In this document: piece by piece, positions 58,400 to 64,000 of the stretch
Layout of the letters: each line of letters opens with the position of its first letter
How positions within the stretch are numbered: the first letter of the stretch is position 1
Assembly (NCBI GenBank): GCA_937625935.1
Contig: OW569388.1
Coordinates: 248,001-312,000 of the forward strand
DNA length: 64,000 nt
DNA from: Tetramitus jugosus
Lineage: Eukaryota; Heterolobosea; Eutetramitea; Acrasida; Vahlkampfiidae
Reading direction: 5' to 3'
The notes under the pieces: model-generated
Told to the model about the DNA's origin: nothing
The model's database searches: none
The model's input: the letters and a program-made list of their open reading frames with translations, nothing else
Translations under genes and position numbers: made by a program

Positions 58400-60163
58400 A
58401 TGACCCTCCTGAACACCCTTCTGATTGTGCTCAGTTGTTGTCTGACACTTGCCCTAATGACAAGAGCCACCTCACAATTCACTCAAACCATCCATTGGAG
58501 TGAAGACAAGTTGGTGGACAATCGAACTGTGATTAACTCTGACACATTGCTGATTATTGACCCTGGTGTAACAGTTACTCTCCGGAATTATTCCACAATT
58601 CACATTCTTGGTGCACTCAAGGCTGTAGGCACTGCACAAAAGAGAATTGTGTTGCAAAGTGACGATGGATTAATATCCATGTATGGTGATATGATTGTAT
58701 TCTCGTCCACTGCAGATTTGGACCAATCTGAGCTGTCTTTTGTGGATTTGGTGAATTTTAATTCTGTGGGAATTGATGAAACTTTGCAAAAGAAGGATGC
58801 CACTTTGAATGTGAAGAATATCAAATGGGAGAGAGGAAGTGGCTTTTCTGTCGACACAGCCACGCTGAACATTGAGAATTCTCAGTTTGTGAACGTGGAC
58901 AGAGCCATTTCTTTCTCTGGCAAGAAACTATCGGTGAAGAACTCCAAGTTCTTCTTTGATGAAAGACAGACAAAGGTGCGGTCATCGACTAAAATGCTGG
59001 GTCTTGGTTGCTCCTCTCCAGCTGCATTTTACTCTGCTAATGGTGATGAATATGATATAGTCATCGAAGGAAATATGTTTTCAAATGTGACTGGTGGGTT
59101 TATATCTTCTCACAACTGTATGAGCGTATCCATCAAGAACAATACTTTCTCAGAGTGCAGTGGTAACTGTCAGTCCTGTCTGGGTCAGTGTATCGCTATG
59201 AGTGGAGATCAGCAATCCATCTCAGTTGTCCCCAAGGTACACATTGTTGGCAACACTTTTGAAAAGTATAGGTTCCATGCCATTGAACTCCCACACGGCA
59301 GAATAGAGCAAAACAAGTTTTCGAACAGTGATCACCAATCTATCCGTGTGAATGATCCCATTTTGGAGAATAGTGAGTTGGTTGTTCTGAAAAATATCTT
59401 CTTCCGGGTCTCAGCAACACTCAATCTCATGTACCCTCTCTTAATGTTATCACCCACTTTTAGGTATCAGAGACCAGTGACTTTCTCGGGAAATGTAGTA
59501 GCTCAGTGTGAATTGAAGACGTCAGCGTCAATGGCTCTCCTCAGTATCTGGGCTCCTCTCGGCTGTACAAGCACTGGAGCAATGGTGACCATTGAAGACA
59601 ATGAGTTTTCCTCCAATGTTGGTCAAGTTGTTAATATGCAATTTGATGTTAATCTTCCCTCAACAATCAACATGCATAGGAACACCTTCTTTAACAACAC
59701 TGCCCAACCTCAATTGGTCCAATATTATGCTTCCTTCAAATCAGTTATGGTCACTGCTCAGTTCGGCATGACTCAAAACTCATTTGCAAGCAACACACAA
59801 CTTTACTTGCTGTCTGTTACAGATTCCAGAAGTGGTGAGCAGCCTTCTGTTGTGACCAATGCCACGTTGAACTTTTGGCAAAGCCCAACCAAAGTGAAAG
59901 ACCACATTTTTGATTCCTTTGGTGGTGCGCAAGTGACTTACATTCCATGGCTGAAAACTTCCAACTTTGGGGACCTGTCCAAGAAGAATCTATGTTATCC
60001 TGAGAGTGCTACTCCTGGCTGGACCTCTTTTGAAATTGGACTACTCGTGTTTGGAGGAATTTGTGTCGTTATCCTCTTGGTTGGTGGTCTGGTTGGCGGC
60101 CTCTTTTTCATGAAGAAGAAACAGCAAGAAAGTCGAGCTGAGAATCAACGGCTGTGGGAATAA
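58400..60163 (+). CDS. secreted-type beta-helix surface protein, single-pass, 587 aa
   Basis: ATG 58400. Residues 1-25 are a signal peptide (MTLLNTLLIVLSCCLTLALM). Residues about 50-510 show the rhythm of a right-handed parallel beta helix: repeated short strands of the type VSIKNNTFSECSG, VHIVGNTFEKY, IEQNKFSN, VTIEDNEFSSNVG, NMHRNTFFNNTA, with Asn ladders. One membrane helix (about 545-568) and a short charged tail with ENQRLWE follow. Several N-glycosylation sequons and a Cys-rich loop near 255-270 (CSGNCQSCLGQC). Beta helices often bind or process polysaccharides, but no catalytic residues of pectate lyases are evident, so a surface recognition role is as likely. Confidence 0.8.
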   Translation: MTLLNTLLIVLSCCLTLALMTRATSQFTQTIHWSEDKLVDNRTVINSDTLLIIDPGVTVTLRNYSTIHILGALKAVGTAQKRIVLQSDDGLISMYGDMIVFSSTADLDQSELSFVDLVNFNSVGIDETLQKKDATLNVKNIKWERGSGFSVDTATLNIENSQFVNVDRAISFSGKKLSVKNSKFFFDERQTKVRSSTKMLGLGCSSPAAFYSANGDEYDIVIEGNMFSNVTGGFISSHNCMSVSIKNNTFSECSGNCQSCLGQCIAMSGDQQSISVVPKVHIVGNTFEKYRFHAIELPHGRIEQNKFSNSDHQSIRVNDPILENSELVVLKNIFFRVSATLNLMYPLLMLSPTFRYQRPVTFSGNVVAQCELKTSASMALLSIWAPLGCTSTGAMVTIEDNEFSSNVGQVVNMQFDVNLPSTINMHRNTFFNNTAQPQLVQYYASFKSVMVTAQFGMTQNSFASNTQLYLLSVTDSRSGEQPSVVTNATLNFWQSPTKVKDHIFDSFGGAQVTYIPWLKTSNFGDLSKKNLCYPESATPGWTSFEIGLLVFGGICVVILLVGGLVGGLFFMKKKQQESRAENQRLWE

Positions 60164-60813
60164 TTTACTAAGTGTAATAAGAATCGATTGTTAAGTACTG
60201 TCTTCTTGGTGTTTGTCTTCGTCATGTTTATGCTGCTTCGAAACTCCTCATTGTAAGTTCACCTTGATCGGAAGGATGCTATTTCTTTTACGGCGAATCT
60301 GAAGCGCTGCCTAGTAACTTACAACATTCAATAAGAATACAGAAACATGTAGAGTGTAGTTGATCATCGGCATATTCTTGAAAAATAAATAGAAGTCAGA
60401 CGTCATCAGATACATTAAATAATGTTGATGTGAGTAAGGCCGAAAAGGTGTTTCCATGAAGAATGTGTTTGATCCCAGTGATGAAGACAAGGATGAAGAT
60501 ATTGCTTTTTTGGTGGGTGATTATGCTACTGATGAGATTGAGACTAGTTAATGAAAGTTGCAGGCGAATACCGACCTCCAATGATTTCAAAGTGAGCGGC
60601 TCAAATGGTTCATAATCTTCGAACACTGTTATTGTCAAGCAAAGAGACATATCCATGCTTCAACAAGGATCAACGAATACAATGATGCACAAATTTCCGA
60701 TCGTGTCAAACGTCAAGTTTTCAGAAAAGTTGTACTATTTCTCCACGGTAAAAAATCCACCCGCCACACAAAAACAAACAAAATCAACAGAGACACAGAC
60801 AACGTTTTTTAAC
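60164..60813. other. 650-base gap before the ubiquitin-fold-like gene
   Basis: No supported gene. An in-frame ATG at 60655 would add 53 residues to the next protein; the stretch 60760-60813 (A/C-rich, ending AACATG) looks more like a 5' UTR. A minus-strand open frame at 60396-60656 has no recognisable content. Confidence 0.4.
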
Positions 60814-61401
60814 ATGAGCAAAATCACCATTGAAATCGCCCAAGAATCCCACAACAAGTACGGTTACTTGGAAAAGGCAAAGCAAACCATTCAACTTGAG
60901 ATTGACCTCAATAACACCAACAAAACGGTTCAAGACTATGCACTTGAAGCTGCTACTCTCCTTGGATTTGGAAGCTATGCAAACATCAAGGACCAACTAG
61001 AATTCAGAACGATTGGAACTGGAATCATGAGAGGAGACATTATTGAGTTGGACCAGATGATCAATGGACAAAAGTATTTGCTTTGTTTGATTGATAAGAA
61101 TGTATGTTGATTTTTGGTGATTTTTTTGTGGTGTAGCTATGTGAGCTTTTTTTGCTTGTGGTGGTTCACATGTGTGCAAAAGCTTTTTTGTGAAAAGCTC
61201 AGAAAAATATTTTTTTCTGCTGGTGCGCGAAAGCTAACACGGTATTTTTTTTTCGTTGTTGTTGTTGTTGTGTAGACCTCCAAGAGAGTGACTGAAAAGA
61301 CAGTGTTTGACAATGTGAACAAGGCATTGAACATGGGAAAATATCACACTGATCCAGTGTTTGAAGACAATCGTTATGTTGATGAGTCTGAATGGGATTA
61401 A
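60814..61401 (+). CDS. small ubiquitin-fold-like protein, 137 aa
   Basis: Exons 60814-61101 and 61276-61401; the 174-nt intron (GTATGT, TAG) is phase 0. Residues 20-95 have the strand and helix order of a beta-grasp fold: TIQLEIDLN, then TVQDYALEAATLLG as the helix, then QLEFRTIG, GDIIELDQMINGQKYLLCLID. There is no C-terminal Gly-Gly, so conjugation like ubiquitin is not expected. The second exon adds an acidic tail. The first ATG of the longer frame (60655) would prepend 53 residues of doubtful character. Assignment to the ubiquitin-like class is by pattern only. Confidence 0.6.
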
Positions 61402-61678
61402 AAAAAACTTGTCTTTTTCTCTCTGCGCACAGAGACATCCATCTGTACTACACAGATACATGATGATTTATACGATGGTGATGACACAAACGCACCTCAC
61501 TCATGTATCATCCATTTGTAATTTATTACCATAAAATGCCTCATCCTTCCAACATGGGGGAACACACGAAAAAAAAAATTATTCACAACAACAAAAAAAC
61601 ACGTCCACACACAAGAACAATTTTTTCTCCTACTAATTTATTCAACATCAACATCATCACCAATAACAACATACAATA

Positions 61679-64000
61679 ATGTTTTCCTTTCAAAAACTAG
61701 ATCATCAAAATGTTCTACAAGATGGTGTTTTACGTGGTTCACCTCTTCTCTCCTATCTCACCAAACACAACAACAACAACACTAGTAGTAGTAGTAGTAG
61801 CAAAAACAATAATAATAATAACAATAATCACATGATGAAAATTCGAAGTGTTCATTCATGTGCAGGTCATTTCGCAGTCATGATCAATGATCAAAAAACA
61901 TGTTTCTTGTTGGATCATGTACCCAGTTCCATCTTGTCTTCTCAAACCAATGAATCCACTACTCTTCAACTGTTTAATGACTCTTTATTGACCATGAATG
62001 AAGAAACATCATCTTCTTCTTCTTCAAAATCGATTCATAATAATAATAACATTAGTAGTAGTAGTAGTCATAGTACTGTTCATACTAGCAGTAGCAGTAG
62101 TGGTAGTGGTAATAATAGTAATATGTTGAGTAAATCACCCAATAGTAATAGTAGCATGTCATCACTGTTGTTCTCAACAGGAAATTCCATGAAAAAAAAT
62201 TGGAACAAATTTTTAATGGGAAACAATAATAATAACAACAACAATAGTAACAATCATTCAATTGAAAATGCAACTCTTTTAAATTCTAATAATAATAATA
62301 ATAGTAATAATAATAGTAATATGGTTGAAAATGAACCATTGCGCATCTATTCCAATGGTTCTTCCTCCAATTCGATTCTGTGTTTTGGTGATGTGACTTG
62401 TCCGTTGATTTCCGTGTTTTTTCACACGAATAACAACTCTAGCAGTAGTAGTGCGAATAGTGCTAGACAATCAAGTAAAAGTGGTGAATCTGCTCATGTG
62501 AATGAATCAAATCAAGCATCAGGAGCACACCACATGGACACGTATTTGTTTGCGTTACAACAGAATGGAAATTTGTGGATTTGGCATTTTGATGAAGTGC
62601 TGTATGTGTGGAACAGTTGTGGATGTAGAAAATTGATTGATCTTTTTGCATCATCATCATCATCATCATCGAATCATCATAATAATAGTGGTGGTAGTGG
62701 TAGTAGTCGTAACGATAAATCGCATGTAAATAGACAGAGTGGTGATCGTGATGATGTGAGTGAAGAAGATATAAATAGTACGGAGAAGAGTGTGAGAATT
62801 TTGAATGCGGCGTTTGTACCGTCGCTTCAAAGATTGGTTTGGACTCAAATGACCACGTGTACTCGACGAAAGAAGAGTAGTACATCGAATAAGAATGATT
62901 CTGCTGATGCAATGATGATGAATGATTTGGAACAGAATAGTAGTGATGATGATGAAATGATGGAAAAGGACATTGTTGTTTCGGTGATGACGGCGATGCT
63001 AAAGTATGAAAAATCGTCGACTACTGCTGCAACATCATCGTCACCATTGTTTGATATTGGACCAGTGAGTGTCGTTCGAACGTGGAACTCTCTGCCGACG
63101 AGCAATGAAATGATCAGAGGTGACATGAGTCAGTGCGTTCTTGATCTTCAACCATCCAAGAATGGTTTCTGGATGTTTACACCAGACAACATTCAACATA
63201 TATCCTTGGATGTGGATGGTCATTATCCGTCATCTGTGGTTCCCGGTGTTCACATTCGCCATTTTGTTCAGTTCATGACCACCATCGAAACATTGAAACC
63301 AGCTCCTACTGTGACGCAGGCAGCTGATTCGAACTCTGAGTCAAGTGTTGATAACAATAGCAATCATCAGAATTCGACTACGCCGGATCAGTACTATGTG
63401 GCACATTATGTGCATCCTTCTTCGAGAGAACTCGTGTTGCTCGATATGAATTGCGAAGTTCATGTGATTGCTCCGTCAACCATGACTCAGACTGTACTCT
63501 CTGTTCGCAAGCTGAAGCAACCGATTACTCAGTTCTCCATTGACGAAAAAATTAATCTGTACAAGAAGTTGATTGTTCACTATGATCAAGCGAAGAAGTC
63601 GCCTGCAACGACACCCAATACAATCTTAACATTGAGAAAGCAGGCTGCTCAATGCCGACAAGGAACATTTGTAGAACTATTTTTCATGCATAATACGATA
63701 TTGAGCATTACTGATCAGGAGTCTATCACAATGTACGAGCCAAAAACCTGTGCTAAGCTAGGACAAGCACAACTACCAAATGAAATTGCTCTGGACGACA
63801 AATTTTACTCTCAAGCTGGTGCCAAGTCGATTGTTTGGCAATTCTATGGTCCAAATCAGAGACCGGGATTGTTTAGCAGCAGTGGTCTGTACTACATCAA
63901 GTGCCCACCCATGGCTGATCTCCTGAAGCAAACTGTTGATCAGTTGGCAGCTGTGTCTCCTGGTTGGAACATTCGAGATCATGATCTGTACCATATTGCC
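61679..64000 (+). CDS. long Asn/Ser-rich protein, first 774 residues (runs off right edge)
   Basis: ATG 61679 (MFSFQKLDHQNVL) opens a frame without a stop to the end of the window. Asn, Ser, Gly and His homopolymers (residues about 30-50, 120-145, 180-220, 320-345) interrupt structured sequence. The structured parts have strands and aromatic residues in repeating order (LWIWHFDEVLYVWN, FWMFTPDNIQHISLD, YYVAHYVHPSSRELVLLDM, GLYYIKCPP), which looks like a beta-propeller or similar all-beta fold. I cannot name the family. The homopolymer codons are AAT, AAC and AGT triplets, liable to length change. The C-terminus is outside the window. Confidence 0.7.
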   Translation, partial: MFSFQKLDHQNVLQDGVLRGSPLLSYLTKHNNNNTSSSSSSKNNNNNNNNHMMKIRSVHSCAGHFAVMINDQKTCFLLDHVPSSILSSQTNESTTLQLFNDSLLTMNEETSSSSSSKSIHNNNNISSSSSHSTVHTSSSSSGSGNNSNMLSKSPNSNSSMSSLLFSTGNSMKKNWNKFLMGNNNNNNNNSNNHSIENATLLNSNNNNNSNNNSNMVENEPLRIYSNGSSSNSILCFGDVTCPLISVFFHTNNNSSSSSANSARQSSKSGESAHVNESNQASGAHHMDTYLFALQQNGNLWIWHFDEVLYVWNSCGCRKLIDLFASSSSSSSNHHNNSGGSGSSRNDKSHVNRQSGDRDDVSEEDINSTEKSVRILNAAFVPSLQRLVWTQMTTCTRRKKSSTSNKNDSADAMMMNDLEQNSSDDDEMMEKDIVVSVMTAMLKYEKSSTTAATSSSPLFDIGPVSVVRTWNSLPTSNEMIRGDMSQCVLDLQPSKNGFWMFTPDNIQHISLDVDGHYPSSVVPGVHIRHFVQFMTTIETLKPAPTVTQAADSNSESSVDNNSNHQNSTTPDQYYVAHYVHPSSRELVLLDMNCEVHVIAPSTMTQTVLSVRKLKQPITQFSIDEKINLYKKLIVHYDQAKKSPATTPNTILTLRKQAAQCRQGTFVELFFMHNTILSITDQESITMYEPKTCAKLGQAQLPNEIALDDKFYSQAGAKSIVWQFYGPNQRPGLFSSSGLYYIKCPPMADLLKQTVDQLAAVSPGWNIRDHDLYHIA

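Noticed and set aside
60396-60656. 86-aa minus-strand open frame
   Set aside because: No similarity or splice context; it overlaps the likely leader of the next gene.
1-64000. CRISPR arrays, bacterial operons or bacterial insertion sequences
   Set aside because: No regularly spaced repeats with unique spacers; introns, polyadenylation signals and a G3:U70 tRNA-Ala without encoded CCA fit a eukaryotic nuclear genome.

Overview
The window reads as nuclear DNA of a free-living protist, most likely a heterolobosean amoeboflagellate of the Naegleria type. The evidence is short GT-AG introns (69-229 nt, several with GTATGT donors), the standard genetic code, Gln/Asn/Ser/His homopolymers, compact gene spacing, AATAAA signals just behind stop codons, and a repertoire rich in secreted and membrane receptors, NIT-type signalling proteins and mitochondrial housekeeping factors. 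The genus is an inference; only the eukaryotic protist nature is secure. Where the longest open frame begins at TTG or GTG, the first in-frame ATG was taken as the start.

Left part (1-6.6 kb): the 5' end of an RS-rich protein gene cut by the window edge, a 75-aa protein, a GNAT acetyltransferase with a bacterial look, a divergent pair of paralogues of which one is frameshifted, a tRNA-Ala(AGC), and then about 2.7 kb of broken non-LTR retrotransposon (LINE) copies in the 5' flank of that tRNA. The copies share a 5' end, an inter-ORF segment and a 3' end with a hairpin. One keeps an ORF1 relic with RRM-like folds, another keeps a reverse-transcriptase relic.

Middle left (6.6-14.8 kb): an ankyrin-repeat protein and a macro-domain (ADP-ribose) protein on the minus strand, then a 1249-aa type I membrane protein. 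Its ectodomain is nine PPC-like beta repeats, and its tail resembles the cytosolic tail of the cation-dependent mannose-6-phosphate receptor. A TACO1/YebC translational activator follows.

Receptor array (14.8-25.9 kb, minus strand): four tandem paralogues of single-pass membrane proteins (beta-propeller-like N-terminus, REJ/PKD-like modules). The two distal members also carry a GAIN-like region with a GPS motif, an ectodomain plan known from polycystin-1 and adhesion GPCRs but here attached to one membrane helix.

Right half (26-64 kb): a TPR-like protein, a His/Cys-rich protein, a peroxisomal ABCD half-transporter, a CDC50/LEM3 flippase subunit, a NIT/cyclase-like/RGS signalling protein, a hormone-sensitive-lipase-type esterase, a large coiled-coil protein with a PH-like C-terminus, a Q-rich TPR protein, an NSRP1-like splicing factor divergent from a DEAD-box helicase, a cystathionine lyase/synthase with an acidic insert, a TruA-type pseudouridine synthase, a coiled-coil protein, an AAA-ATPase with a nuclease-like C-terminus (Crinkler-effector-like), a beta-helix surface protein, a small ubiquitin-fold-like protein, and the 5' part of a long Asn/Ser-rich protein cut by the right edge. 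Apart from the receptor array and the retrotransposon cluster, neighbouring genes show no obvious shared pathway.
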